Below, in pieces: positions 35,479 through 47,246 of a DNA stretch of 64,000 bases (the first letter of the stretch is position 1; each line of letters begins with the position of its first letter). The position numbers and the translations under genes were made by a program. Source of the DNA: Orbilia blumenaviensis (Eukaryota; Ascomycota; Orbiliomycetes; Orbiliales; Orbiliaceae); the NCBI GenBank assembly GCA_036872755.1, contig JAVHNS010000009.1, forward strand, positions 2,108,001 through 2,172,000, written 5' to 3'. The notes under the pieces were generated by a model. The model made no database searches, was not told the origin of the DNA, and saw only the letters and a list, made by a program, of their open reading frames with translations.

Positions 35479-36088
35479 ATTCAGTGTCTCTTGTATTTCT
35501 TAGTAATTCTTAGCAACAAGATTTTGTACACACACTTAGGGAACTCTTCAAACCTGCCGACGGGTTGAGCTGGTTTGAATTCCGACGTCAGTGATGCTAG
35601 CGTTAATCTTGACCTATGGTACGCCCACCACCCTTCAACGTTACATACGAAGCTGCGCGCCGAAAACCGAGTGCAAACAAACCGATCGTATACAAATTGG
35701 TTGAGATAAATCTAGCTCCACATGTTAATTGAGGGCGTATAGCAGGCTCGCAAGTCCAGAAGAGCAAAAGTCAATTTGGTCATGGGTTAAGAAGCGGATA
35801 AACCTCAAACATCTCAGAAATTAATTCGTCCCAAAATTGACATCGCGGGGCTGGTGGTTGGCTCTTTGGCGGAAGAGTGCACAGAGGTTTCAAGAGTGGA
35901 GAGAATCCTGGCGACCATCGCTCATGGCTGAAATCATAGCTCAGGGCTATAATCTAATACTTGTCGTATTATTATAAAATTTATAAAAGGTTCACGAAAG
36001 GACGTCAGTGAAGTCCGAATTCTGAACAGTTATTCGTTTTCTGCAACAAGTTCCAACACAGAACTCAACGAACCTGGGGTTCATAACG
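35479..36088. other. Promoter region of the GH45 gene
   Basis: About 600 bases without an ORF, AT-rich towards 35960-36100. It ends in a TATATATA word at 36089-36096, so it is probably the endoglucanase promoter. No specific regulator site was assigned. Confidence 0.4.
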
Positions 36089-36096
36089 TATATATA
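36089..36096 (+). promoter_or_regulatory. TATA box of the GH45 gene
   Basis: TATATATA 70 bases upstream of the ATG at 36166, followed by a C/T-rich start region (CTTTCCTCCGAC). Confidence 0.5.
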
Positions 36097-36165
36097 CTTT
36101 CCTCCGACATTAATATTTTATTGTACAGCAATACTAGCTACAAAGCTATCTTCTTCTTTGTAAAT

Positions 36166-37368
36166 ATGAAGACTACATTGATTGTTGCCGCCGCTTTGGC
36201 CGGCGCTGCTTCGGCTCAGCAAAGCGTTTGGGGACAATGTGGTGGTGTCAACTGGACTGGACCCACCAGCTGCCAGAGCGGAAGCACCTGCACGTATGTT
36301 GTCCATAGCAGTTCCTTGAGGCGGAATACGACAACGGATTTTGATGCCCTCGGGCTCAAATCTGATATTTATTCTGAACGTATGCTCACTCGAAGGCTCT
36401 AGATTCCTCAACGACTACTATTCTCAGTGCCAGCCCGGTGGAAACGGCAACCCCCAGACCACCACCGCACGCACAACCACCACCGCTGCCACAACCACCC
36501 GCACAACCACCTCCCAAGGCAACCAACAGACCCCAGGAGGTGGAAGCGGTGCTCAACCCGTCCCCGGTGGTGCATCTGGATCCGGAAAGACCACAAGATA
36601 CTGGTAAGGCCTTTTTGTCATAAAACTTATATATGGAATACCTCTAATAGTTGTACAGGGACTGCTGCAAGGCCTCCTGTGCCTGGCCAGGCAAGGGACC
36701 TGTTATCCCAAATGTCTGCGATGCTAGCGGAAACAGGATCACCAACGACCCAATCAACGCCAAGTCTGCCTGCGATGGTGGAAATGCATTTATGTGCATT
36801 AACCAGCAGCCACAAGTCCTCAATGACAACGTTGCTTATGCGTTCGCCGCTGTCAGCATTGCTGGCCGTACCGAGCAATCGTGGTGCTGCGCTTGCTACG
36901 AGCTTACCTTGACTTCTGGGTATGTAGCTCCCTCGAATATTATATTTCAATTCAGAGATGTCCTAACAAAAGTATGACAGACCCGCCTCCGGCAAGAAGC
37001 TCATTGTTCAGGCTACCAACACTGGTGGTGATCTTGGAAACAACCACTTCGACTTGGCTTTCCCTGGTAGCGGTTTCGGTATCTTTGACGCTTGCACACG
37101 TCAATTCCCTGGCACTCCCGCCTCCAAGTAAGTTCTGCTCCCATCCGTGCTAAGGTCCTCCAGGAACGCTTTCTAACGGTGCTATAGCTGGGGTCAACGT
37201 TACGGAGGTGTTTCTTCCCGAAGCGAGTGTAGCGGCCTTCCTTCCGCCTTGCAAGCCGGTTGCTTCTTCCGCTTCGACTGGTTCGCTGGCTCTGACAACC
37301 CGAGCGTTAACTTCGTTGAGGTCCAGTGCCCCGGCGCACTTTCTGGAATCTCTGGCTGCTCTCGTTAA
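36166..37368 (+). CDS. CBM1-GH45 endo-beta-1,4-glucanase
   Basis: Five exons (36166-36293, 36403-36603, 36659-36919, 36981-37127, 37188-37368) give 305 residues. The signal peptide [17 protein letters not shown] is followed at once by a CBM1 cellulose-binding module ([14 protein letters not shown] ... YYSQC), split by intron 1. A Thr/Gly/Gln/Pro linker follows, then a GH45 catalytic domain. The nucleophilic-side acid is Asp111 in [14 protein letters not shown], the GH45 signature. The proton donor is Asp221 in [19 protein letters not shown]. Many paired cysteines are present, as expected. These enzymes cut amorphous cellulose by inversion, outside the cell. N-terminal placement of CBM1 is less common in GH45 than C-terminal. 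The next gene converges, with stops only 256 bases apart. Confidence 0.95.
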
Positions 37369-37623
37369 GCCTTTTTGTAAAGTATATATCCAAATGCTTC
37401 TGGGTATAGCCTTTCTTCTCTGTTACGAAGAAGTCTGTCGGTACATAAGCGCTTTTGATCGAATTCTCGAACAAATTTGCAAAGGGGCGAGGCAGTCTGG
37501 GCCTCACCCCATGTATATATAACCATACAAAAACATATTACATTGCCTTTTCCTCATTGCCCTCCCACAAAACAAAGAAAAGCCATATACAGGGTATCAT
37601 TAGTTATAGTATCTAAACACACA

Positions 37624-39222
37624 TCACTTTTTAATAATAATCATTTCGTTTTCATCTGAATTCGTAGGCGACGGCCTTCTATAACCCGAAAAGAACCTGG
37701 CTTTCATGGGTTGCATAACGGAGGCCTCAGCTCTCTGGGATTCCAGCTGGTGATCTATCACAGAGGCTCTTTCCTCAATGACTTGAAAACTTCTTTCCAC
37801 TGTAATGTCCGGATATGAGTCCGGCCCCTTCGTATCCATAGCCGCCTCGGGATCCCTTAGCTCTTCCTCGGATCCAGCCCTTGTATTTGATAACTCCACA
37901 TAGCTACGCACAGTGCCTCCCTGCGCGGTTGCCGCAGCAGAATAGCTAATGTACTTCGCATGTCCCTTATATATTTTACCATCGAAACGGATAATACCAT
38001 GCTTGTTTTTGATCCTTTGCGAGCTTCCTTCTGAGACACTTCCACGGTAACAGCCGCAAAATCTCAAAATAGAGCGGTTCAGGGCCGGCAGACAGGCAAT
38101 CGTTACAGCAAGGCTACTCTCCATAATACTCCAGAAACCGACAGACGTGGCGTTCCGCGATAGATCAAACGAGTTGACCATGATGCTATAAAATAGAAAC
38201 ATTCGAATTGAGGTAAAGATAATCGTGACGACTCCTAGCGCGAGAATGAGGTAAAGATTGAGTTTCTTCCGCCTGGACATTGGCAGCTTGGCGATGACCA
38301 GAATTGGTGGGAATATAGTTAGGAGATCGAGTGCAATGTGCCCGGCACACAGCCCTGCATATATATCCACAGACGTAGAGCCCACGCATGTCCCGTCTAG
38401 TCTGGACCGAAGGTCGAAGGCAGCCGCAACAGGCCGGCATTCGAAAATAAGAACCACGAGATTGGCAAATAGAAAGGCGTAAGAGCAAAAGAGAACTCCC
38501 TGGAGGAATCTACGTTTGATCGGGGATTGCGCAGGGGCCAGCCGAAGCAGAAGGTGTAGAATCGAACACCGGGTGAGGTGAAGAGCGAGGGTCCAGAATA
38601 CGGTATGAAGGTATTGTACCTATGAAAGGTTGTTAGGTAATCTCGTACTATTCGTAATATGAACGTAGCTTGACTGGGCGTAAATCTTACAACGAGATAA
38701 TTATGAATATCTTGCCTTGAAAGATCATAGAGGTGGTAGCCAATACCGGTATCCACGAGGCCTGTTTATATAATATTATCAGCATTGGCTAATATATACG
38801 GACCTAAAAGATCACCACATGGATATATCTCGCGGTAAGACCTACCAACGATATTGACGCAGTTAAAGACGCAGTAACACAGCTAATCATCGAATAAATA
38901 TAGACATTAGATTCTACATTTTTATATCATCGGGGTAGAATGACGGTTATCTATCCCCACATACGAATGCCGGTACCATGACCCAATCATCCATCCCAAA
39001 ACTTGACCTCGCTCGAACCCAAAATCGCGAGCATGCTACTACTGTGGTCAAAGAGCAGACAATTGAACCGGTAATCAAACAGTAAAGCGAATTCCTTGTC
39101 GGGATATAACTTGGATCCGTGGCCAGAGGGAATTGGAAATCTGCCGGAAAGTTTTTGAAAAGCGGGAAAAGTGACATGAGATACTCCCTGTCGAGGGCGG
39201 TTTGAGGGTTTGGAGGCCCCAT
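37624..39222 (-). CDS. Seven-helix rhodopsin-domain membrane protein (PTH11-like)
   Basis: Four exons (39222-38965, 38882-38846, 38761-38691, 38619-37624) give 453 residues. After a cytosol- or lumen-facing N terminus, the first helices contain VVACSRFWVRARSSFGMDDWVM, the Arg-rich helix end plus DDW motif typical of the fungal rhodopsin-domain integral membrane family. Further helices include VQYLHTVFWTLALHL, LFANLVVLIFECRPVAAAF, HIALDLLTIFPPILVIAKLP and SLAVTIACLPALNRSI. The C-terminal tail is long, hydrophilic and probably cytosolic. Family members are often called PTH11-like receptors; ligands are largely unknown. There is no CFEM domain at the N terminus. It is one of three such genes in this window. 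Confidence 0.85.
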
Positions 39223-41600
39223 GATAAGATCGGGTACGAATGTGTTGCGGGAGTGCTGGAGCGGTCAACCATTGGCCAATATCACTATCGTCTTCCCTCC
39301 TCCCCTTCGCGCGCCGGTGATACTCAGTCGCCCTCCTTCAGCGCATAGTCTACGGCCGAAAATGCTCGATGGTGTCGCTCAAGGTACGGATACAAGCAAA
39401 GTCGAGGGTTAGGTCTTAGATAAGGAGTAAGGAAGCCTTTGGATAGATATCGATCAGAGAAGGCATGGCGGGAAATATATGACAAGAGCTTATAGCATTC
39501 CAGAGGCGAGAACCATGCCAGTGGAATCCGTAAGGGGCCAAACTTTGGACTCCGAAACACATTGGACCAGCCCTCCTGGCACCCGATCTACATATTTCCA
39601 AAGGTTATGGCTGTTAAAAACCGGTGAAAACGTTGCAGCCTGGCTGCGAATAAGACGACAAATCTTCAGCAGCCAAAAAAAAAGCGTTGACAACAATGGG
39701 CTGGGCATGGTTTAAACCCTTTACCAGGTACAATCCACCAATCGCACCGCGGACGGCTCGGAAGGGGCTCGAAATCGGGAAAGTGTGGAGCGGCTTGGAG
39801 CCTCGGTAACTTGAGACATTCAACGAGTATCGTGATTGAAATTGAAGACTTGCATTTGATTTCAGCTATTTAGAAATGCACTTGCGTTGTGGAGAATAGC
39901 CTTTTTCTCACTGAATTTCCACCGGGCGGATGAGGCTATTCGCAACTATCAAAATCCAATATTGCACTAGTTTATAGAGGGCTCGTTGCAGTTGACGGCC
40001 TGCTACTGCATGCTAGTATAGCGTAGCCTTAACGTATATCCAAAACTCGACCCCCCGTAGATTGTTGTTAACAATACAATGCCATGTTACATGTATCCAC
40101 TCATCCGTCGATGTAATATTGCGAGTGCCTATCCAGCACTGAACAATTGAATCGGGCGTAGCTGTTGGACCCCCAAAACACCAGCTCGTGGGCTAGCTGG
40201 TACCGGCCTCAGTTCGCATGTGGATAGGTAGGTAGGTACCTAGGTAGGTAGGTATGTGTAGGATATACTGATGCATGCCGGCCGGTCGCGTTAAATTCAC
40301 AGTTGATCTCACATGGGATCGACATCAAAGGTCTGTGCAACCGGAGCCACGACAATATATTAAATTGACTCAAAACGTGCGGTAACACAGGCCCACATGC
40401 TCCAGACTGCAGAAGTACAGTGCAACCCGCGGTTGGAAGCGTGAGGTGTGGTGCCGGTGCATGTTCTGAATTCAACATCAGTTTCGATATCCCGGCCGGC
40501 CGTTCGAGTGCTCGGTCCGTTCACACGCACATAGCCAAATTCCCGGTGCGCAATTCACGTATGTAGCTCGACTTTGATACACAGCTTGCAACTGATCGGG
40601 AGCTGGGGTTGGGACTTTCTGATATCGAAATATCGTATGAACCAACTCGTGAAATTTGTCCACAGCCAGCCAACGTGCAACCCAGCGCCGGCCTGAACCT
40701 AGATTTCTTTGTCCTGCCCCCTGTACCTGATCTAGTTTTTAGATCTCTTATTTGGCGGAGGCGTTTGGATGGTAACGTTAACCTCGAATCGGCTAGTTAC
40801 ATACATATGCTAGAAATGGCTTGATGGGTTCCCAAAAACGGGCCTGGAGGGCCTGGAAATTTGACCAGGACAAAGCTAGTGGATATTAAGTTTTGCAACA
40901 ACCCAGATTGAGAAGGAGGTCCGAAAAAGTCTTCTAATAATAAATATTGTAGATTTCAAAAACTGGTCGTAATTACCTGCATATATATACTGGTTATTGA
41001 GCCATATACAGTTCGAACTGAGAGTATGCCCATGAGTGGGAACAATGGTATGCCTCAGACGAGAAATATTCCTATAAAGCTCAAGAACCGATACACCTAT
41101 AACAGATCAAGATAGATACCTCCCATATTCGGATCGAGTTTGCTTTCAGCGCCTCTATGATCAAGACCAAATGGTCAACGCCCAGTTTCCAGAATTCTGG
41201 GAATAGAATGAGCATAAATGATAGAGATTCCGATCAAAGTATTTGTTCGGAGCTTTAGGCTGGTGTATTTTGCAGTCGGAGATACTCTCTCCATGATCAA
41301 TGCCAATCGGCTGACCGCCATTATGGCCATAACCTCTGGCCAATCCTCGTATTATAATATATATCATGGTATTAGGAATTAAAATCCAAGATTGATTCTG
41401 AAGATATACTAGAAATTCTTCCTGGCCATGCTATAATCTTCACTTTTGTGTTCTCAAAATCAATCATACCCCTGCATCGCCAGATCGTCTACTGCTTACG
41501 CCTATGGCAGTTCAGTGCCTCCCCATCTTATTTTTCCTTCTTCCGCCGTTCAATTGAAGTCTTCAGGTTGTAATTGGTACTTCCTAGACTTGGTCGTACA
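39223..41600. other. Intergenic region with GGTA repeats
   Basis: About 2.4 kb between the divergent rhodopsin-domain and aspartic-type protein genes. No frame has protein-like content. GGTA repeats occur at 40225-40255. It must hold both promoters. Confidence 0.5.
40225..40255. repeat. (GGTA)n microsatellite with central inversion
   Basis: GGTA units on either side of a short CCTA block, forming AGGTACCT as a small palindrome in the middle. Confidence 0.8.
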
Positions 41601-42749
41601 ATGGGGTTCAAAGACCTAAATTTGCGTGTTCTTGCGGTTGCTATTATGATGGTAAAGCCATCACTATCCATCCCGCCGCGGCTCATGAGGAACAGTACAG
41701 AGTTACCTAGTAAATTCGCCGAGTTCTCAGAGACTGCGGAGATCGGATGGGGTTCTCCGACTGCAAACGCCGGTTGGAGGATAGCACCCGCCCTTAACAT
41801 AATCGTCAATGGTGTTCGCCGACTTGCGACCATCGATACTGGCTCGACAGGCGCCTTGATGGACAAGTCCTTTCTCCCTAGTTTTGATCCTAAGAAAGCA
41901 GAGGAAGGGCATGTGTTCTATTCTTCATCAAAAATTCTTGAGGAGGGTCATTGGGTTCCGGATATCGAGATCGAATACTTGGGACCGAAGGGTGTTCGAG
42001 TTATGTCGAAGACTCCGGTTCTTGCGGTCGAGAGGACCATCAAGTGCCCGCAATTCAACCAAACTCTTCATGGACACCGATGCCCGAAGAATGCGACAAT
42101 GGGGATCATTAAGAGAGCGCTACAGCAACCATACTTTGGTATTGGGTTCGGAAGAGACCGGGATACCTCATCCCAGGCTACGCCGGATCGGAACCCAATG
42201 ATTAATATCGTTTCTATTAATAATGTTACCATTGATCGGGCCAAATATCACCCCGGATATATCATCACGAATCAAGCTCTCATTGTCGGCTTAACAAGCA
42301 ACAACACTCAAGATTTTGTTACAATGGACTTGGAAAGGGGCCCGAATTGGGAGAAGGACCAACGGGCCTGGGCGGGGCCAAAGGTCTCTGTTGCCCTTAA
42401 CGATGAAACATATGCAAATGGCTCTCAAGGTTCACTCCTAGTTGATACGGGTATCGCACAGATGTACTTAGAAGCTGGGAGACAATTTCAACCTGGTGAT
42501 GAGATCAGATTCGCAATTCCGGATGAGAAGAATCCGGTCGCGACTTATACGATTACGAACAGCGGGGTTCAGAGGAATGTCATGAGCCCATCCAAGATTT
42601 TAAATAGCACTAGCCTTACTCCCTATGTCAACACCGGCAGGAATTTCTTAAACAAGTTTGACGTCTATTTCAACCCAACTGAAGGCCAGTATGGACTCAG
42701 ATTCAAGGGTACAGGGAAGGAGGATTTTGTCAAGTTCTACCACCCTTAG
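41601..42749 (+). CDS. Secreted pepsin-like (A1-type) aspartic protein
   Basis: Single exon of 382 residues. The ATG at 41601 is preferred over upstream in-frame TTG codons. The hydrophobic N terminus (LRVLAVAIMMVKPSLS) looks like a signal peptide. The first Asp motif is DTGSTGALMD (Asp79). The second is VDTGIAQMYL (Asp282). Between them are YFGIGFGRDRD and later YVNTGRNFLNKFDVYF, in the order expected for the two lobes of a pepsin fold. There are only a few cysteines and several N-glycosylation sites (NNT, NGS, NST). In the family it would hydrolyse peptides at acidic pH. The second motif is DTGIA, not DTGT/S, so activity is uncertain and a non-proteolytic role is possible. Confidence 0.75.
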   Translation: MGFKDLNLRVLAVAIMMVKPSLSIPPRLMRNSTELPSKFAEFSETAEIGWGSPTANAGWRIAPALNIIVNGVRRLATIDTGSTGALMDKSFLPSFDPKKAEEGHVFYSSSKILEEGHWVPDIEIEYLGPKGVRVMSKTPVLAVERTIKCPQFNQTLHGHRCPKNATMGIIKRALQQPYFGIGFGRDRDTSSQATPDRNPMINIVSINNVTIDRAKYHPGYIITNQALIVGLTSNNTQDFVTMDLERGPNWEKDQRAWAGPKVSVALNDETYANGSQGSLLVDTGIAQMYLEAGRQFQPGDEIRFAIPDEKNPVATYTITNSGVQRNVMSPSKILNSTSLTPYVNTGRNFLNKFDVYFNPTEGQYGLRFKGTGKEDFVKFYHP

Positions 42750-43850
42750 GGTGTTGGTACTGTTTTACCTTCTATTAGTTTATAAAGAATGTAGTGCTTA
42801 CATGTACTCGTAGGAACGTGTCAGCGTTCTACTTCTTACTTTAATAATAACAATAATTAATAATGATAGGTATTTTATTCATTTTGAAACCGAATCAATG
42901 ATTTGCCTTTTTTTTAAAATGGAAACACCGTTTAAATTTTACATGCTTATATGGCAACGGAGGATGCCGTAGCTCGTATATTTTAACCCCGTATCAGGAA
43001 GTAAACCCCGGTGATATCGCAGAGCTCCTGCTCTACGCTTTGGAGCCGGTTGGTCCAAGCGTGTATGTTAGCATGTATGAGGAGATAATCCCGCTCCGGA
43101 GGGTCGGATCCAGCCTTGACGCCGCTCTTGTATGATATAAAAATTGCTCGCTTCGCGTATCTCGTATCGGCTTTGTGAAAACACCGAGTGAGGCGGGCGC
43201 GGGTACATTCCTTGGGTTGTCGGCCGGCCTTGGTTATTAATTATTGGTCTGGATTAGATAAGGAAAAGGATTGGAAAAGGCCCTAGATCACGCCCTAGTC
43301 GCTGTCGGCCACGTCGGTCGTGTGACTTTTGGCGTTGTTAATGTTGGATCAAGAGGAGGGCTAACCGGAAGGTTTCGGAAGTCATTAGAGCCATGCATTT
43401 GGAATTTCTTTCCAGGGCTGGCTGGTGTCTATTTTCACACCACCTCTCATTCGTCCCCCTCTGCATAATATATTAATACGGACGGGTGAAAAAATATGGG
43501 CCGGGCCAAGGTGCAGTTCGGTCTGCGGGGTCCGAGCTTCCTCTGTCAAAAATTGCTGGGCTCGGAGCAAGAAGATTCCGAGAACCGGTGTTCTGTGCTT
43601 TTGGTTCGACGAATGCTGCTGACATTCCTGATGCATCCTTAGTTGCATCAAGTAAAAACAACCTCTTGCGTTTTGGTTAACGTTTGGAGGGGGCTTTCTC
43701 CCGAGCTGCGAGAGATTTTATTACCAGGTAAAACGGTTACAAACTCGCAATCCATGAAACCAGAGATCACGCATGTCATTAACGTTATTAAGTAATCTGG
43801 ACAAGAGAGCTTAGCATTCGGCTGTGAATTTAAACCCGACTCAGCCCCAA

Positions 43851-43875
43851 CTGTCTGTCTGTCTGTCTGTCTGTC
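43851..43875 (+). repeat. (CTGT)6 microsatellite
   Basis: Six tandem CTGT units followed by CGAC. Perfect copies, hence probably polymorphic. Confidence 0.9.
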
Positions 43876-43999
43876 GACACGGGAACGTGAGGTGAGTGTA
43901 TACACCTACATACATGCCCAGATGCAGCGCAGCAGCGAGCATGGTTGAACAGCACAATGCCACGATTGATTGACTCCGCTGATCCGGAGCCTTGAGGCT

Positions 44000-44815
44000 C
44001 TAGCGAAAAGCGTCTGCAGCCATCTGCATGAGAGTGCGGGGATTCCTCACTCTGGCTATCCACATCTGCAGCTTGGGGAGCCATCCTGCAAGGCAAAAAT
44101 GCCTGTACTTACCATTCCTCAATGCAATAATGTCGGTCGACTTAGTAAGTGTCGTTAATGTTTGTGGTTCTGGCCTCACCCAGAGCCTGTCCTCCGAGGA
44201 TCCACCCACACATGTTTCCTTTCCCGTGCTTGGCGTATAAGCAGGCGTTTCGGCACCTTTAAGGGCCGAGAGGAGGCTTCTCAGCGAATTCTCAAGGGCT
44301 AGCTTGGTCTTCCACAGAGCCCCGTAATAATAATCAAAAAACAAAAGTTCGAGGAGCCTTCTGTGATAGTGCACCTGATAGGGAAGAGGCCAGTAAGTCC
44401 CCAAGCGCAGGAGGAGGAGGAGGCGATGGCTTGAATGAATGGTTCACACTTCCTTATATAATATGTTCGTCGCAGAATGGGACGGTTCGAAGCCTTGGAA
44501 GCTTCCTGTTGAAAGTTTTTCTGCCTCTTCGCCCAAGCTTCGCCCCCCCCATTCTATCCTAATTGTACATACCTCGTACCAGTTTTGAAATCCTTCCAGC
44601 CTTCTCGACAAATACTCCATTAGGACAGGCGCATTATCCAGTATTCCTGTGCGACCACCCGCATGAGCATACGTATTTTCCCTATCACCCGTCAACAACG
44701 CAAAAAAAAAAAACCCTCCGTTTTGTCTGTTTCTGAACCCGGCAAAGGGCTCGGTGCCCGCTGTCAAAGAGCATTTTGACTTAAATACCTGCGTCCAGTG
44801 CGCATGAAGCCGCAT
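44000..44815 (-). CDS. Possible two-exon unknown protein
   Basis: Two adjoining minus-strand frames, 44815-44444 and 44404-44000, look more protein-like than their surroundings. The first starts at an ATG (MRLHAHWTQVFKSKC) and contains VLMEYLSRRLEGFQNWYE right before GTATGT, a good donor. The second contains YHRRLLELLFFDYYYGALW and LALENSLRSLLSALK. I could not settle the acceptor and no family is recognised, so this is a candidate, not a firm gene. Confidence 0.3.
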
Positions 44816-46036
44816 ACGAGATACGAGCCTAAACCTTCTAGCACATCTTTTAAATTCCCGACTTAAATTTGGAGGAGCACCGTGAAACGTAAGCGCTTTC
44901 TATAATTTCCATAGTTGCGTATACAAACGCACCTACATCCACATCCTCTCCTCAGGCAAACACATGCTCTTGCGCGTCCAATTGAGCATCTCCTATCCGA
45001 AGGACCAACAAAGCCTCTTCGTGTCTAAAAAGGCATTTCTCTTGTAACGTTATATTTTCCCTTTTAGCGGGAAGGCCGACAAGGTTCACAGGTGGGTTCT
45101 GAAACCGGAAACGTGGAATAGACGAGATTTGTTGCATGCAGAGAAGCTTGGTGGAAAAACGAAGTCTAAAATATATTACGGACGTCATCCCCAGGCAGCT
45201 CTCACCGCTTGATCATTCAAGTTACCACTAGTGCTCTTCTTGGGAATATTCGACTTCATCGTCATCATTATCATCATTCTATTGCAACTGGGGAGAGAAA
45301 CCAACATTTATACTGTTTTTTATTTTTATTTTTTTAACCCCCCTTTAAATTCGATTTCGAGGTCTTGGAAACAACGTACAGACTTTTAACATTGGATATC
45401 CGGACCACACCGACCATAATTAAATCTGTTCAGCACCCAACGTTGGCAACGCAGTTTCTTATCCGTTCGACATTCCCGACGTGATTCATTTTCAACTTCG
45501 ACCCGGAACCTTTGGAATCTTCTGATAGGCCCAAATATTTGTCCAAGTCGCTGAGATCCTGTCAGCTTACCAGGATCTCTCCATTCTTAGTAAACAGTCC
45601 GCCAAAGGACATCAGGTCACCTGGCATAACGGTGCGAATATAGTCCCGACCGGCCCTGTCCGGCTAGTTCTGCGCAGCTGTGCACTGCCTTGCACTGTCA
45701 CACACACACCACTCGGAGCCTCATACTTTATCATAACCTAGTCCTTTATAATATTGTCCAGGTTAGTTAGCCTCCCTTTATGGCCTTCAATATATATACA
45801 CACAAGTTGTGTTCGCTCTCTACAATCGTAAGCCGAATCCCCATTACTAATACATCTATCTCATCCAGAGGAGCCATCTGCATCCCACCGTAACCCTGAC
45901 AGTTATTTAATCCAACCTTTCACAAACATATATTTATATATCTGATCATATTTATCATCCGACACATTTGAGTAATTGACTGAGTGGCGGCCCTTGGATA
46001 CCTTTCTTCATCAGATGAGTTTATAATTTGAGGAGG

Positions 46037-47246
46037 ATGGACTTCATCACCAAGAAGACTACCCATCAAATCATGCCACTATTCAGCACATTTTGGACGT
46101 CGGCCCCGGCAAAGTCGGAGGAAGAGGAAGGAGGAAGAGAGGCAAAGGATAAAGGCCCTATGATCGTAGTAAATGCTCCATCTACTGAGAATCACCACGC
46201 CGTGGACCACACTGTGCAAGCGACCGACAGGCCACTATCGACTGCAAGTCTAGATGCCACCACAATTCCGTTGCCATTATCGCCTGCGCCAAATTCGCCC
46301 GAAATAACAAAGGTTTCTTCTTCTAGGAGGAGGAGGAAAACAAGATCATTCACGCCGAGTAAAGTGTTCTTGCTCAAGTCCCCAGCGGCAAAGCGGTCGG
46401 ACGGTAAAAAGGGCCGGATGGCGGCGTCGGACGTGACAATTCACTTCCCGAAACTACATATCGATAAGGGCATGCCTGAGGATATGCAGGACCGCTTGGT
46501 TGAGGCATCAAATGCTGCTGATGTGGACTTGGATGGGTAAGAGTGAACTGAAGCTTCCACCTGGTTTGAGTGCAACTAACGTCCTTCCGCTACTCAGGTA
46601 TACGCTTTCTGCGAACTCAATCTCATCATTTTCGCTACTATCCGTAGAAAACTCCGCCCGAATAGCCAACTTTTCACTCCCTCTCCACCCCCACAAAGTT
46701 ATCACTGTATTCTTCCCACCTTCGAGCCCTAACGCTCGGCCTCGACCGCAATCCTGCAGCTCCTCAATATCAAACTCCTCTGCAGCATCCATAGCATCAA
46801 CGTCCCGACGACAGCAACCCAAAAAGATGACACAGAAGATGTTAACAATGACATCGCCTGGAGCGAAATCCAAGGATTTTATATTCGAGGGGTTCAACTA
46901 CAGGTGGACAATAGAGGAGGACGGGACCCGTGTGCTGAGGCGATATGGGGCCCCTGGAGAGTCAAGTTCTAAGGTGGTTGATGGCGAGTTATGCGCAAAA
47001 TACTCTGCTATCAAGCGGAAGCACCATGCAGCGCTGTTAGTGGACCCGAGTCGCTGTGATGAACGGGTGGCCATTGCGACATTATTCGTTTGTTTGAGGA
47101 GAGAGGAAGGGCTAAGAGGCCTTTTGGCAGGAATTATCAGGTAAAAGTTATGAGTTAGTGTCTAAGGGTCTGTGGTATTCGCCTTCTAGCATACCACCCA
47201 ATCACTCCTTCACTGCAGGCGACGTAAATGTATGCATGCGTATTGA
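46037..47246 (+). CDS. Unrecognised basic protein with globular C-terminal half
   Basis: Exons 46037-46536 and 46598-47142 join in phase, and a third exon 47219-47246 is likely because GTAAAA at 47143 and CTGCAG ending 47218 flank it. The product is about 357 residues. If the last intron is retained it ends two codons later at 47144. The N-terminal half is low-complexity and basic (SSRRRRKTRSFTPSK, AAKRSDGKKGR), perhaps nuclear or membrane-associated. The C-terminal half is more ordered (FIFEGFNYRWTIEEDGTRV, YSAIKRKHHAALLVDP, VAIATLFVCLRREEGLRG). No signal peptide. Family not recognised. Confidence 0.6.

Larger units (their letters stand above)
42750..46036. other. Long intergenic region with microsatellite and weak ORFs
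   Basis: About 3.3 kb. A CTGT repeat lies at 43851-43875 and a poly-A run at 44702-44713. A minus-strand ORF pair (44000-44815), noted separately, is the only part with protein-like content. AT-rich DNA at 45230-46020 precedes the next gene. Confidence 0.45.
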
